A stretch of DNA of 64,000 bases, taken from NCBI GenBank assembly GCA_965649825.1, contig OZ287700.1:248001-312000 (forward strand), in the 5' to 3' direction. A model generated the notes under the pieces. That model had not been told where the DNA came from and did not search any database. It was given only the letters and a program-made list of their open reading frames with translations. The number at the start of each line of letters is the position of its first letter. Within the stretch, counting starts at the first letter, position 1. Positions 21,251 through 33,047 of the stretch are shown one piece after another. The stretch comes from Penicillus capitatus (Eukaryota; Chlorophyta). The position numbers and the translations under genes are program-made.

Positions 21251-22609
21251 GATATTACGGCAGTCGCCGCCCGAATTCACTGTCTGCGAAGGAACGGAAC
21301 GTATGTACTGCAAAGCTGTTGACGCGATATGGCGAAGGCAAGGCGGATGCTCAACCGTTTCGGATTCATACATTCGGTGTGGTCATCTGTGGACCAATAC
21401 GAATGCTCTTTCCTGTCATACCCATCGATGCGTTGTCTATCAGTGAACAGGATTGAAGTGTAGAGAGGAGACTCCGTGTGACGACTGTCGGTAACTCTCT
21501 GCCCATTTCCGGTCCTTGCGCCTTCTGATGCCTCTTTTCGGGAGACTGCCGTTCACTGTATGGCCGTACAAAGCGTAACACGCTGCCTGAGACGTCGACC
21601 TAGACGCATGAAGCTGTTCTTTTGCTTTGGGCGATGCATCTGATGAGCGACGTCTGTCTGTTGGTCATTGCGTTTATCTGGCAGATGACGGTCGAGATTT
21701 GGCGAGACATTTTAGTACGACAAGTCCTTTTCCTAAAGCCTTTGAGTAGAGGTCTTGCGAAGACGTACGATCCGATGATGTATGTGTCTTTGACATCAGG
21801 GTTAAAACCTTGAGATTTTCATTAGTCTAGATTTTTCACGTTTGTTACGAAAGAAAGGAAAGGAAGGTCAAAGTGAACAAGGATGATCTCGACAGGATCA
21901 AGACCAAACTAGCTCTGAAAATCCAAACAAGGGCAGCGTCGAAGATCACACTTTATAGAGATTTGATCAGGAGACTGTTCAGACCACAGCGGTCTGTTGA
22001 CGACAAGAGGGACGAGCTTTGCTCTCAGACTCGACGGTGGCTATAGGGAGAATCATTGTAAATGTCGGCTTTCGTGCGAATCGCTGTCGCAACTCGATTC
22101 TGGACAATAAACTGCAATGTGTATATGACACTCTTTCAACGAGAGCCTTCGTCGGATATGAGTCGTGCGGAAAGCTTTGTAGCAAATCGTCACTCTTGAC
22201 GAATCCACTCACACAACATGTGATGGTTCCATCACCAGGAAAGACAATGAGCGGCAATATCTACACATCAGGAGACGCTCAAAATCTGTTGGTCTTCGGT
22301 TCGGTTCGGTTATGTAAAATCGCGTGTGATGAACTAAGAAAGGTATGTAAAGGACGTTCTGTCGTGTAATGGGGTGTGTTTTTCAGAATCGGTTTCTAAG
22401 AGTCTACGTGCGAACAACAATAACAACACTGGAAATCTAGAATGCGTGATGGGACTAATGTCTAAACATAACTTGTGTGTAGAGACGAGAGGAAACGAGA
22501 ACTTTGGATCTTGGCGACATGAGATGCCACCACGATGTTGTTGATATCCAAATCGAGAACTCGTGGTATCCTTGTAAGATTGATCAAGGATACTTCGTCA
22601 AAGGACTTG
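21251..22609. other. Intergenic region (about 1.36 kb)
   Basis: No supported gene. The overlapping ORFs 22019-22369 (plus) and 21979-22257 (minus) have no recognisable domain and no consistent splice pattern. Confidence 0.4.
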
Positions 22610-23772
22610 TCACATTGGAAACTGCCTCCCAAGTTCGGCGTTCACCGAGGCTCGCATCTCTTCGTAACTGTCACATCCCGTGACAGGTTTCGCCACTTCC
22701 ATCCATTTCTCGTGCATCATCTTCTCCGCCCTCTCGCAAAATGCCTCCTCGGACTCGTTCACATGACCGGCTCTGACTTTCTGGGCATTGTGTTCCTTTA
22801 AGCCGGCATCCCTTTCGAGTCCTGCCAACTCGTTCCGATCCATTTTAAGTTTATGAGAATTGAACTTCGTGATATGTTTCTTCATAAAGTCGATGCTCGC
22901 CTAAAGAGAGTAACGAGTACAATAGAGCAGATAGAAGGAGTGAAAACCTGGTGCATGACGATGTCCAGCAACGGCTCATCCAGCGTGACGCCAATGAAGT
23001 CGGCTATCATTCGAATACACTTGGGCAGATCAGCCTTCAGATCCTCATAGTGCAACCACAGAATATTCTTCTCCTTTCTCAGAGGATACCAACTGACTGC
23101 AAGACAGAATCGGCATACGACGCCGATCTCGCAAGAGCGACAGTGCGTTCACCTAGGTGTCGCATCTGATGTGCACTGACGCCAGGGCAGTCCACCGGAA
23201 ACCTGCACTTGTAGAAACACTCAATGAATCCGTCGAGATCCAACTCGTCTGGATGAAACATCCAATCACGATAGTAGTAATAAAGAGACAGCGCAGCGTC
23301 ATTCGGATTCCTAACAGGTGCACCTACCATCCGAGATGTTTTCGGCGAAGACGATGACTTGCCTTGTCACCACGATCGTTTTCTTTGCAGCTGGACACTC
23401 TTCGTGGCAACTGTGCGTCTTGTACAGGGGAGGAAAGAATGCTTTGTTCTTCTCCCTGCCTCCGTATGCAGCGTGTTCGATCACCGGAATGACATCGTGT
23501 ATGTCTTCGTAGTCGAGATGTCCGCGCGATCGAAGTGAGTGGAGGATCTGCGAATGTGTAACGGCAGTGTCACTAAGCAATGAGGAGGCAGGAGCAGTCG
23601 ATATGACCTGCTGCGTCCACGTCGTTCCAGATTTCGGCGCAGAGGCAAGAACGATGTCTTCGTCGGCGAGTTCGACAGCGAGTCCTTTCTCTTGGAGTTC
23701 TGGCACATAGAATTTTATCATGCGATTGTACACGCCCTCGTAAGAAGGAAGACTGTTGCCGTTCTCTGACAT
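22610..23772 (-). CDS. Cytosolic-type PAPS-dependent sulfotransferase
   Basis: Transfers sulfate from PAPS to a small-molecule acceptor. Exons 23608-23772, 23363-23547, 23153-23310, 22948-23096 and 22610-22900 give 315 aa, the normal family length. The 5'-phosphosulfate loop is SAPKSGTTWTQQ at about residues 47-58. The 3'-phosphate region is VVTRNPNDAALSLYYYYRDW. ILWLHYEDLKADL and the C-terminal KVRAGHVNESEEAF follow. KTH (LYKTHSCHE) supplies the probable catalytic His. No TM segment. Intron 23311-23362 is GC-AG (AAG|GCAAGT); only this choice restores TRNPND. The other introns are 23548-23607, 23097-23152 and 22901-22947. Confidence 0.9.
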
Positions 23773-24177
23773 CGAATAAGAAACCGAAAGCCTCGCGATA
23801 TAAGGAACGGTGTTCGAACGACAGAGTTCGAGAAGATGTCGAACTAGATGAAACGGAATTGAAAATGCGGTGGAGCGTCTCTCTCCAGAAATCCATGTCT
23901 GACATCTCCAAGCACTCGTGTCGGACACGTGGTCCCTCTCCGAGACATGGATCATCCGTTTGACATGGTCATTCATATTATGGCACCCGCGACAGACGGC
24001 TATCGCGACACGAAGTCGAGACAGAGGACAGTTCATTAAGTTGTCTGATGCGACACCGTTACAGTCGCGATAATCCACACCGCTAGATGCATAGGCAAAG
24101 TGTCTTAGACAAAAGTCGTCTTATCAAGACAGTCAGTGTCTATGTAAAAAACAGCAGAGTATCGGGAAATCGGTGGT
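23773..24177. other. Intergenic region (405 bases)
   Basis: Spacer between the GST 3' end and the sulfotransferase start, both minus strand. An ORF extension of the sulfotransferase frame reaches 24078 but lacks family similarity. Nothing else seen. Confidence 0.4.
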
Positions 24178-26174
24178 CTAGCTGATCAGATCGATCATCC
24201 AGTTCACATGTGCACGCAGTTGTCGAGCTTCGGGGAACTTCAGATCTCGGGGCACGCCGATACGATCTCTCAGATACCTGACGCACATGACTCCCGTCTC
24301 TAAAGGCGAAGGATTTGACGCATTACCTCAATGAAAGGACGGCATCGGTACTGGGCAGCATGCTGTTTTCGGGTTCTGCCTGTGTGACGATCTTTGAAGA
24401 CTGTGTCTGTTTGTCATCCACTCCAACAAGCAGCGCGTGGGCAATGTGTCTGCAGAAAGCGTCTGGTCTCAGACGCATGATGGATCTCTTTGATCACCTG
24501 ATAGCTGTATCCGTCTCCGTAAAAGCGTGCATTCCAGGTTGTGCTGTCGGATTCGCAAGGGGTGACGTCACCTTGCGATCGATTTCTTTTCCGCATGCCC
24601 TCAGCGCAAATTTCACCACCGCTTCATGATTCGAGATCAGTCTCTTAGCTGAGCAACAGATCGATGCAGAAGGGAAAGAAAAGTGCGAGGAGACACCGGC
24701 ATGGTATCTGTCGCTCCTTGGATTGTCTCCTGGAGAATAGGGCTCGAAAGAATTGGCAGAGAGAGGCTCCAAAGGCAGACTCCATGCGCCGTTCTTTCCA
24801 AAGATGGTCTCCGCAAACTTCTTACCTGTGATGATCACTATCAGAACTATACCCGACTTCTTCCAACAACCACTCTCACCTTCATCCGCGATGGAACTAT
24901 CTTTGAGAAGAGGCAGCACAGTAAAAGCAATCGTGTAGTAGTCGGCCTTGGTTGCTATGTATGTTGGTCTGGCTTCCATGGCGGCGAACCATGCTTCCAC
25001 ATGCGGGTACCTTCCTTCAAAGACGGTAGAATACGATTAGAGGCGGCTAAGTCTCTCTTACCTTCTCCTCGGACTCGAACTCCTTTGTTAAAGACGAGAG
25101 GCACATCCATCAAGCGTTCAAGGAGTACAGCAGAGATATCTGCCAGGGAGAATTGCTCTCCGAGGAAAAAGGGACCACCACGAGATGCCAGTGCCTCTTC
25201 GACTTTCCCTAACGCCTGCTCAAAGTCTTCTTGTTCCTGCTGGGGATCTGACGAACGACACAACCACTGCAACCACGCCTGTCTTACGGTTTCTATCAAG
25301 CGAAACACCTCTTCACATTGACCGCGTTCGACCGTTCCTGTTCAGACTGTCACGCTTTGATCAGTGACAGAAACGACACCTTTCGGTGGGAGAAGAGGGT
25401 TTTCAGGGAACTCGTCTTCCAGTGCCAGAGCGATATCCGTCGAATCCGTTATCACCTGATCCGGTGTCATTGAACACGGAAAAAGGCTGTGCGCACCAAC
25501 CGAACCTTCCCGTCAAGTTCTATCACTGGCACAATACCAGAAGGCGCCTTCTCAAGGAAACTTTCCGATTTTTCTCCGTAAGACTTTAGGTTGGTCATCT
25601 CGACAGTATAAGGAATCTGTTTTTCTTCCAATTGTATCCAAACCTACTCGCAAATGATCATATCAAATCACACAGTGAGTGGTTGTGGATGTACCTTCTG
25701 ACAGAAAGGGCACCACGCGGCCTGATCACGGTAGAGTTTCACTCGGATCGGATCCGGCTTGCCGAACGTCCTCTTCAGAGAAAGAGCGTTCGGAGGACCC
25801 GTCTCCAAATAATCGCTCTGAGAATATCAGAGTCATTCAACGAATCACGCGCTCTGCCGGACTTGTGTAAGGGATGGATCTCCCAGGAGCTCGCCTTCTC
25901 TCTCCATCAGCGTTTTGAGTTCGGTCCACTCGGGAGCATTGTTGGAGAAGTACACGTTTCGTTGTTCCGTTTCGACGCTAGTGTCTTCGAAAGGAACCTC
26001 ATCTCTGACCAGACCCTGACTATATACGGACAGCACATCTCTCGTCCCGACAACACGAACGACGTCAATCTGACGCTTCGTCTGCGTTTGTCCAGGAGTG
26101 GCTGCCGAATCGCGCCGAATGGGAGAGAAACGCACTCCTGCTGCTAGCCGAGAAGAGGGCCGGCACAGCTGCAT
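24178..26174 (-). CDS. Algal-type glutathione S-transferase, 520 aa
   Basis: Ten exons (25863-26174, 25695-25817, 25506-25643, 25380-25455, 25062-25337, 24880-25014, 24697-24825, 24498-24648, 24327-24449, 24178-24277) restore frame at every joint. After a 140-residue N-terminal extension comes the thioredoxin-fold domain: KLYRDQAAWCPFCQKVWIQL, with a CxxC active site and then ILPVIELDGK-type and STDIALALE segments. The all-helical C-terminal domain has LGEQFSLADISAVLLERL, YPHVEAWFAAMEARPTYI and LEPYSPGDNP. SNHEAVVKFALRACG is characteristic of a GST clade seen in photosynthetic eukaryotes. The extension may be a transit peptide. Introns are 42-54 nt; only 25644-25694 contains the recurrent motif (CACTCACTGTGTGA). 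Confidence 0.85.
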
Positions 26175-26519
26175 GGTTGAAAAGACTTAGAAAGCCACGA
26201 CGCGTCGTCTCAGCCACAAAGAAACGTCAATGCTTACGAACTAGATGAACTTAAATGAACACACGCACGTCTGGATGGGGTGTCTCTGGACTCGGTGTCA
26301 CATTCAGTTGGAGTCTTGTCTGCTTTCTTGTCCAGGCCAGCTATCGACGATCGCTGAGCCCATAAGAAGTCATTGGGTCAGGGTGTTGTCTTCCCCACAG
26401 CAAAAGAGTGAGAAACAACTTTGTAGACACCAGAAATCGTCTCACTGCCATGTCCAATGGTCTGACCACATTGAGTCCATCCGGTCGAAAGGTGAATAAT
26501 GAAGAAATCTGTTAGTTTT
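26175..26519. other. Intergenic region (345 bases)
   Basis: Upstream of the GST gene. A GAGTGAGAAAC motif occurs at about 26405-26415, and I could not assign it to an intron. No gene supported. Confidence 0.35.
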
Positions 26520-26998
26520 TCATCTTCCATCTGTGTGACATTTATCTGTTCTGAAGGAGCGAAGTTATCATGCAGGAACACGATCACGCACTCCGCCGTT
26601 GGAGTTCACCGAGTATCGAGGTTCTTCGTGACTCGCGCGTCAAAACCGTGCTGAGTATGTAGGATCGATTCCCGCAATGGGTCGATTAAAAACGTACTGT
26701 TCATAGTCTCATCGTTCAACGTCACTGATTTCATCGAGACTGAAGTGATCGACACAGACTTGGTTCCATTCACCTACAGCGTCCCGCAGATTCTTCTCCA
26801 TTGAGTGATCCATCCAACACTCCTCCAGTTGGACGACGGAAGAGGACGCATCATAAGAGTCACGTTGCTGTTATGACAGATAGCATAAGAAGCCTCCATT
26901 GAGCGATGCACTCTTCTGTTCGGCAGCCTCGCCTTATCCAGACCAAAAAGTAGCGAAAACCGTTCTTCAGCCAATGCCTCATCTTCTGGCATCGTCAT
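26520..26998 (-). CDS. Small hypothetical protein (three exons)
   Basis: Exons 26819-26998, 26610-26773 and 26520-26550 splice in frame to 124 aa. Intron 26774-26818 (45 nt) contains TCACTC. Intron 26551-26609 (59 nt) has a plausible branch site ATAAC. The sequence has FSLLFGLDKARLP early on, faintly like the start of a GRAM domain, but no family can be named. It could instead be a decayed fragment. Confidence 0.4.
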
Positions 26999-27124
26999 GT
27001 TTATACATCGCCAAGACGCACTCAAGAGTCATGATACCTCTTCATCGCACTCCCCTCTGCAACATCTAACGGGAGCAATGAGGTATTTATTAAGCGCACG
27101 TTACGGTTACGACTAAAGACAGGG

Positions 27125-28273
27125 CTACAACAGCTTCCAGCTTTCCCCGACTGGCCAATTCAGACCAGGCATCTTTCGACGGGCAAAGGACAACTGGATA
27201 ATTTCCCAACGCTTGTTTTCTATGGATCTCCGTCGATGTTGCTTTCGAGACAGCTTCTCGGAATTGTTGTACATGTCCCTCAGTTCCGAGAGGCCTCGGA
27301 CTTGATGTATGATGACGCGCATAGGCAAATCAACCTCCCCTTTAATGTACAGCTGAATTTCCCAGATGCGATCGGACATAGGAAGACCCACAGCGGCAAG
27401 GGCTCTCGTCACTCTGGCTCTTCGCCTCGTCTCACGATGTCTGTCTTTCCAAAAGAACAGAAGCTTGCGAGCGATCTCCGATTCTTCGCCGCCATACAGT
27501 ATACGCGTCTGGCTCTTGGCATGACGCATGATTTTGTCAGCGAGCGATGGCTGCACCTTCTGAAGCAGATATCCACGAATGAGCTTTCTGGGATCTGCCG
27601 AGGCGAATGCGTTGTAGTCGTCTTCGAGGGGCGTCTTCACCAAAGCACGGCGTTCCGAATCTTTCAGACGGTGCAGAATTCTTCGGCCCTCGAGTCGAAA
27701 CACGGCTTGCATCTTTCTCTTCAGTTCTTGAAACTCGACAGGCCCAGCATCGGGATGTGTCACACAGAAATCGATCGCAGCAGCTGGATGGGCTCCTGGA
27801 CACGCGTTCAGAATATCTCGAACACGGGGCAGCGCTTTCCAACGCGCTCTGATCTCTCTCCAACGAACTTTGCCTGCATTCGGTGCCACGAAATCTCTGG
27901 CGAAGAAAATCTTGAGTGTGCGTTCTCTTTCGATGGCTGACAGTGCGACACTGAGATTCACACGCCACAGCACAATCTCTCTGCTCTTTGACGGTCGCCC
28001 GGCACTGCGTTGCGTTCTCTGTTGCTGCTGTCTAGCTATTCTCCAGTCGTCAAGACAGTTTCGCCGACGCGTCTCGTGACGTAGGCGTCGCGCGTCCGTT
28101 GATTGGCATCGATACATCTTTGCCGCATCCTTTCGTGCTGCGAAGAACGCATTGCCTATTCTGGTATCTTTCTCACAGCAATCCACACAGATGCTGAGTT
28201 CGATTTTTTGCGGCGAACCGTGAACGATTCCATTGCATACCATGCACTTCATGGTATACACGTCGCCTTCCAT
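27125..28273 (-). CDS. Cys-rich CPGAHP family protein, copy C (array member 1)
   Basis: Intronless, 382 aa. N-terminal cluster CMVC, then 15 residues, then CVDCC, one Cys fewer than most copies. Core: PRVRDILNACPGAHPAAAIDFC, AGPVEFQELKRKM, VFRLEGRRILHRL and TPLEDDY. C-terminal family element: ADKIMRHAKSQ, GGEESEIARKLLFFW. A further 100-residue extension includes YIKGEVDLP and basic stretches, shared in part with copy E (YISGKVDYDPEEL). Lowest-coordinate member of the five-gene minus-strand array. Function unknown. Confidence 0.8.
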   Translation of the reverse strand: MEGDVYTMKCMVCNGIVHGSPQKIELSICVDCCEKDTRIGNAFFAARKDAAKMYRCQSTDARRLRHETRRRNCLDDWRIARQQQQRTQRSAGRPSKSREIVLWRVNLSVALSAIERERTLKIFFARDFVAPNAGKVRWREIRARWKALPRVRDILNACPGAHPAAAIDFCVTHPDAGPVEFQELKRKMQAVFRLEGRRILHRLKDSERRALVKTPLEDDYNAFASADPRKLIRGYLLQKVQPSLADKIMRHAKSQTRILYGGEESEIARKLLFFWKDRHRETRRRARVTRALAAVGLPMSDRIWEIQLYIKGEVDLPMRVIIHQVRGLSELRDMYNNSEKLSRKQHRRRSIENKRWEIIQLSFARRKMPGLNWPVGESWKLL

Positions 28274-29001
28274 CCTCGTGCTATCGGCTATGATATGCTA
28301 GCTGGGGAAAACCAAAGTGTGAGGACTCGTGTCGTACGATTCGGCTTCGTCAGCAATGTCTTGATCATTTTTTCCGCGTGGTTCCTTAACGACGTCTTTT
28401 CAACGGACATCCCTTTTTAAAAATCCGACACGACGATGGGTCACCAAGACGATCTGGGTCAGTGAACCACGGCGGTGACGCCTGTCTTGTCGGGAGTTGT
28501 GAGACGTCCATCTCTCAATAGCTGCTGTCGGATGGCATTTGGCCTTCCATTTCTCCGGCTGCAAAGTAAAGACTTCGTTTGTCGGACTCTGTTACAGTCA
28601 GATGCGTTTTAACAAATCCCCCGATCTCCCCCGATGCGTAAAGAAATCATCACTACTGCTGGACCAAACCATTAAGTCGTCAGAGACGGTAAGTTATCAA
28701 AAATTCGAGACTCCATAAAATGGGAAAGCCTGTTAGCACGGCTTCGAAATCGCCCACGGTCAGCAAAGAATCCGTCAACAATTCCAGCCGCTGTTATGAC
28801 GTTATGAAATCAGCAAGCAAAGAAGTCATAAAAAGCACCACACACGTCCACTCAGCCACCTTCGGGACATAAACCATCCAACAAAAGAAGAAGCTGCCTT
28901 CATCACACTTAAGCTGACGTCTCGAATAACCGTCCTCCAAAACGGGAACAGTTTTATGGGTGTTATCATCGACTGCACTAGTGATAGGGATGTCTATCGG
29001 A
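28274..29001. other. Array spacer (728 bases)
   Basis: Between array copies C and D. AT-richer than the genes, no ORF of note. Likely promoter of copy C and 3' flank of copy D. Confidence 0.35.
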
Positions 29002-29904
29002 TCATCGCATTTCCCTTTCTGCCGCTTCGCATCTTTCCGTCCAGAACTCCAGCAGCTTCGTTGCCAGGACCGACGCTTCGCCTCCGCAGTCGATGTATCT
29101 CTGCGAATCGGGATGGGTCATGATCTTATCGGCCAGCGTCACATCGATGTGTTCTGTCAGATGCATTTGGATGTCGATCCTGCCTTCTTCTGTCTGGAAG
29201 ACGTCTCCTTGCAGCGGAGTGTTGCGCAGAGCCAGAGACTCCGCATGACTCAAGTGCCTAAAGATTCTGTGCCCTTCGATGCGGAACACCCTGCGCATCT
29301 TCTCCTTCAGTTCCCGAAACTCGACAGGGCCGGCGGCGGGATACTGAACACAGAAATCGAATGCCGCACCGGGATGCGCACCGGGACACTCGTGGAGGAT
29401 TTCGAGAACACGAGGCAGGACGATCAGACGCATTCTGAGCTCTGTCGATTTCTGCCGCCGCTGTCCACAGAGACAGACGAGTAATACGCGTTTCTTTTCG
29501 CAAATCAACTCGGCATCGGCCATGTGAATGCTCCTCGCGATTTTCTCCGGTCGACTCAGCTTTCGCCGACGTCGCGTTTCGCCGCTCTCGATCACGTGCT
29601 GCTTGGCCAAGTACTCTCCAAAAACTCCCAAACAGCGCACTTCTACGGTGAGGTAGGTCGGAGAGACGCCTCCAATCGTGCGGTCTCGTGTTGGTAGGGA
29701 TGACAGTAGCCGAAGGTGTTTCTCACGACACCTGTAGAAATGAATGGCGTTCGATTTTGGGACAATCGGTAGTTCATGGGTCTTGAGCTTCGTCGAACAG
29801 CAGTCCGTGCAGCACAGATGGACTGTGATACCGAGGATGGACCCCTCAACCTTCCCCTCGCATATGGCGCACTTTCGCGGCGTCGTCATCCGCGCTGTCG
29901 TCAT
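29002..29904 (-). CDS. Cys-rich CPGAHP family protein, copy D (array member 2)
   Basis: Intronless, about 300 aa from ATG 29904 (29889 is also possible; the ORF extends to 30060). Cluster CAIC, then 16 residues, then CCTDCC. Core: PRVLEILHECPGAHPGAAFDFC, AGPVEFRELKEKMRRVFRIE, RIFRHL, then NTPLQGDVFQTEEGR, which is nearly identical to copy E (GTPLQEDVFQSEEGR). C-terminus ADKIMTHPDSQRYI, GGEASVLATKLLEFW. The closeness to copy E points to a fairly recent tandem duplication. Confidence 0.8.
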   Translation of the reverse strand: MTTARMTTPRKCAICEGKVEGSILGITVHLCCTDCCSTKLKTHELPIVPKSNAIHFYRCREKHLRLLSSLPTRDRTIGGVSPTYLTVEVRCLGVFGEYLAKQHVIESGETRRRRKLSRPEKIARSIHMADAELICEKKRVLLVCLCGQRRQKSTELRMRLIVLPRVLEILHECPGAHPGAAFDFCVQYPAAGPVEFRELKEKMRRVFRIEGHRIFRHLSHAESLALRNTPLQGDVFQTEEGRIDIQMHLTEHIDVTLADKIMTHPDSQRYIDCGGEASVLATKLLEFWTERCEAAEREMR

Positions 29905-30510
29905 GCAATCGCTCGAAGAAATCGAAGCGACTGGAAGGAAGTGGATTTTTGACAGATTTGATGGTGCGGTTGCCAGATACGAAATCTGTCCATCACAGGG
30001 CAACGCATCGTACACTCTTGATGTCTGCCAACGCGCCTTGTGAAGGCCATCCATAGACATGGTCCTCTCTCCTCCATACCATTTCTCATTGCTATTCGAT
30101 GCGTTTCAAGGCACGACGAGATCCCCCATCAGTTCCAGAATCGAAAGCTCCTGTGCAGGTGTCCAATCGTGTCCAAGTTCAAAGAGTGAGCAAGTCACAT
30201 CAGTGACACCGCAGATGCTCCGTTTCTGTTCGATGGATGACGTCTGCTGTTCTTGAGTGCGTCATGAGGAAGGGGTCTGCGTTAAAAATCAATGCTCGTT
30301 ATACACACTTGTCCATGACGGACATGAGGGAGGTCAGACTCGGGTGGATTGTTTAGAGGCATTGCTGATGGACCTATTCATCACACCTGAAAACGGATAA
30401 TGGGTATCTTCAGACAGAAAGCATGCTTAGCATGGAAAACGCCAAAAACACGTTTTCTGAGTGAAGCTGTACACGATGTCGAAAAAAATACGACCCAGTG
30501 TTGCCGATCT
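29905..30510. other. Array spacer (606 bases)
   Basis: Between copies D and E. Contains one AAAGAGTGAGCAAG and a TCACATCAGTGACACC near 30180-30215, resembling the intron motif, but no gene model uses them. No ORF supported. Confidence 0.35.
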
Positions 30511-31668
30511 CTAAATCGACCGATTTTCGTGATCAAAGACATCCATGTAGTAACTACGCGTCACGCGTTGCGCTGCAGCAAGGACTCTGTTCCTATACAG
30601 TCTGCGATTATGCTGCACGTGGTAACGCCGATGCACCGCGTCCAGAAGAATGAGCTCTTCGGGGTCGTAATCCACCTTGCCGGAGATGTACCTCTGGCAT
30701 TGGGCCATGTCCAAAGGCATGGATCGTCCCATTTCGGCAAAGGCCGCTTCCAATCTCTCCCTTCGCTTCTCGGGGTCGTGCCTTTCGCTCCAGAACAGCA
30801 GCAGCTTCGTCGCCACTTCTGACGCATCGCCCCCACGATTGATACGTCTCTGGCTGTCCAGGTGTTCCATCATCGCATCTGCCTCTTCTGAATCGACGTG
30901 TTCGGTCAGATAACGTCGAATCAAGTTCCTGCCCTCTTCGCTCTGAAAGACGTCCTCCTGCAGAGGAGTGCCCCACAGATCTCGACGCTCCGATCGAGTG
31001 AGATGGCAGAAGATTCGGTGTCCCTCGATACGGAACGCGCTCTTCATGTTCTCTTTCAACGCTCGGAACTCAGCTGAACCCGCTTTCGGATTCTGGATGC
31101 AGAAATCGAACGCCGCACCAGGATGCGCTCCACGGCAGTTTCTCACAATCTCGCGCACGCGAGACATCGCTGCTCGACGAGCTTTGATCTCTGCCAGGCA
31201 CACCTGTGGATGACTCTGTCGTACATAATCCCCAAGGAGAAAGATCATCAGGGTCTTGTTGTTCTCGCTGGCAAACTCCCCCTTCGTAATGTACAGACGC
31301 TTCAGCGTTTCTTCCTTCCTCTTCATCAGCACCAACCGCCTTTTCTCCTCAAACTCTGTCTGTTTCTTCATTTCTGCTGCTTTTCGGATGTTGCCGAGAT
31401 ATTCGACTTCGGCTGTGATGTAATAGGTCTCGACACAGTCGTCGTCCAGTAACCTTGCTGTCAGATGAGTGAGACGGCTCAAGTCTTCTTCCCTGCAGTG
31501 ATAGTCTATGATAGCGGAGGCCTCACGCACAATGGAAGACTCGTGAACCGTAGACGCTGTGGCGCAGCACTCGGCGCATAACAGAGTTAACCGAAGACCA
31601 GAGTATAGGCCGACGACGTCCACGCCGCACATTGCACATTTTCTTGGCGCCCTTTCCATCGCGTCCAC
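30511..31668 (-). CDS. Cys-rich CPGAHP family protein, copy E (array member 3)
   Basis: Intronless, 385 aa, the fullest version. Cluster CAMC, then 17 residues, then CAECC. A Lys/Glu-rich helix precedes LLGDYVRQSHPQ. Core: SRVREIVRNCRGAHPGAAFDFC, AGSAEFRALKENM, AFRIEGHRIFCHL. The C-terminal element EEADAMMEHLDSQRRI, GGDASEVATKLLLFW and the extension with YISGKVDYDPEEL follow. Useful as the reference sequence for the family. Confidence 0.8.
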   Translation of the reverse strand: MDAMERAPRKCAMCGVDVVGLYSGLRLTLLCAECCATASTVHESSIVREASAIIDYHCREEDLSRLTHLTARLLDDDCVETYYITAEVEYLGNIRKAAEMKKQTEFEEKRRLVLMKRKEETLKRLYITKGEFASENNKTLMIFLLGDYVRQSHPQVCLAEIKARRAAMSRVREIVRNCRGAHPGAAFDFCIQNPKAGSAEFRALKENMKSAFRIEGHRIFCHLTRSERRDLWGTPLQEDVFQSEEGRNLIRRYLTEHVDSEEADAMMEHLDSQRRINRGGDASEVATKLLLFWSERHDPEKRRERLEAAFAEMGRSMPLDMAQCQRYISGKVDYDPEELILLDAVHRRYHVQHNRRLYRNRVLAAAQRVTRSYYMDVFDHENRSI

Positions 31669-32309
31669 GAAGGAAATTCAGTCCAGAGGGGATGGATACG
31701 GTTGAAGGCCAATGACAATCGATCCGCTTCGGTGATGGCCGTCGTCAGCAAACGAAGTAAATGGCGTTCACACATTACGGCGTCATATGTGTGACCTATT
31801 GCGCTACATCGAATCGCTCACACTATCGCTGTACGCGTAGGAATCTGACGTCGTATGGCTCTACCCTCCTTCCTTAGGACGAATCTGCCAAAAGTCTCCG
31901 TGACCGTAGCAACACACTCTGAGCATCGATGGCGGCGTCTTGAAGGTTCCATGCAGACACGGGACGGCCACTCAAAAACATACATCTATGGCAGGAATCC
32001 ATCCGGAAGGTGCCCCACACATTACTGCTGCTGCAGATCACCTGCGCGTCATGCCCTCCATTGTCCTCGTCGTCTGCCTTTTCTTAAGAGACACTGAAGG
32101 GGCGGAATGCTGAAAATAAGCACGTGGCTTTATTTAAAGGTAAAAGGCATTTGCCCGTGGTGCTCCCCATCAGATCCGCCCGGTTCATCACTATCGCCGT
32201 CGGTACATCTGACATTCCGGATGATCGACCTATTTATTCAGCAAAGTCGAGTCATCCACTTGCGTTGTTCGATAACGACAAGAAAAGAGTTTCGGGTGAT
32301 CTCCTCCAA
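31669..32309. other. Array spacer (641 bases)
   Basis: Between copies E and F. No supported gene or RNA. Confidence 0.35.
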
Positions 32310-33047
32310 TTATTCACAATCTCGAACTGCGTCTTCGAGAGGAGTGCCTTTCAGCAGATCCACTTCCATCGGACAGAGATGCTGTAGAATTCGCCTTCCT
32401 TCGATTCGGAAGACCCTCCGTATCTTCTGCTTCAATTCCTGAAATTCGGCAGGACCCGATCGAGAATGCATCACACAAAAATCAAAAGCAGCTTCCGGAT
32501 GTGCCCCGGGACACGTTTCCAAAATCTCTTCCACGCGATCCAGGACAGCAACTCGCTTGAAAACATCTTCCAACTTAATCTGCGGCGTCTCGCACTTCAG
32601 GTAGTCGCCGAGAAGAACATTCCACACGACTCTGTTGGATCTATGAATCACTTCAGCCGCCATAACATCCAGTTGTGCCAGAAGGTCATGCCATCGTTCG
32701 ATGAGCAACGCACGTAATGCTTTTTCCTTTTTCGCTTTCTCCCTTCTCTTCAAAGCCTCCCCAAGGCACTGCAGTTCGGCAACGAGATAAAACTGTGCAA
32801 AACGTCGAATGCGAATGCGACTAGAATGCCTTGGACGTGTTGTACAGGAGAGGAGCATCAAATCGCTCTCTGTGAAGTCCGTCAGTTTCAGGACAAGTTC
32901 TTTGGGCAGGAGGAAGGGTAAGGGATGGGATTCCTCTTGTACCTTTTCGCAACACTGGAGGCAGCAAATACTGAGAAGGACGCCACAATGAGATCCTTTG
33001 ACAGGTCTATTGCACGTTACACACGTGTGCGGTTCGTTTTCCTCCAT
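32310..33047 (-). CDS. Cys-rich CPGAHP family protein, copy F (array member 4), C-terminally short
   Basis: Intronless, 245 aa from ATG 33047. Cluster CVTC, then 17 residues, then CCLQCC. Core: DRVEEILETCPGAHPEAAFDFC, SGPAEFQELKQKIRRVFRIE, RILQHL, KGTPLEDAV. It stops right after the TPLE motif, lacking the C-terminal ADKIM...GGEAS element of copies B-E. Either a natural short form or a truncation by a stop codon. Confidence 0.75.
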   Translation of the reverse strand: MEENEPHTCVTCNRPVKGSHCGVLLSICCLQCCEKVQEESHPLPFLLPKELVLKLTDFTESDLMLLSCTTRPRHSSRIRIRRFAQFYLVAELQCLGEALKRREKAKKEKALRALLIERWHDLLAQLDVMAAEVIHRSNRVVWNVLLGDYLKCETPQIKLEDVFKRVAVLDRVEEILETCPGAHPEAAFDFCVMHSRSGPAEFQELKQKIRRVFRIEGRRILQHLCPMEVDLLKGTPLEDAVRDCE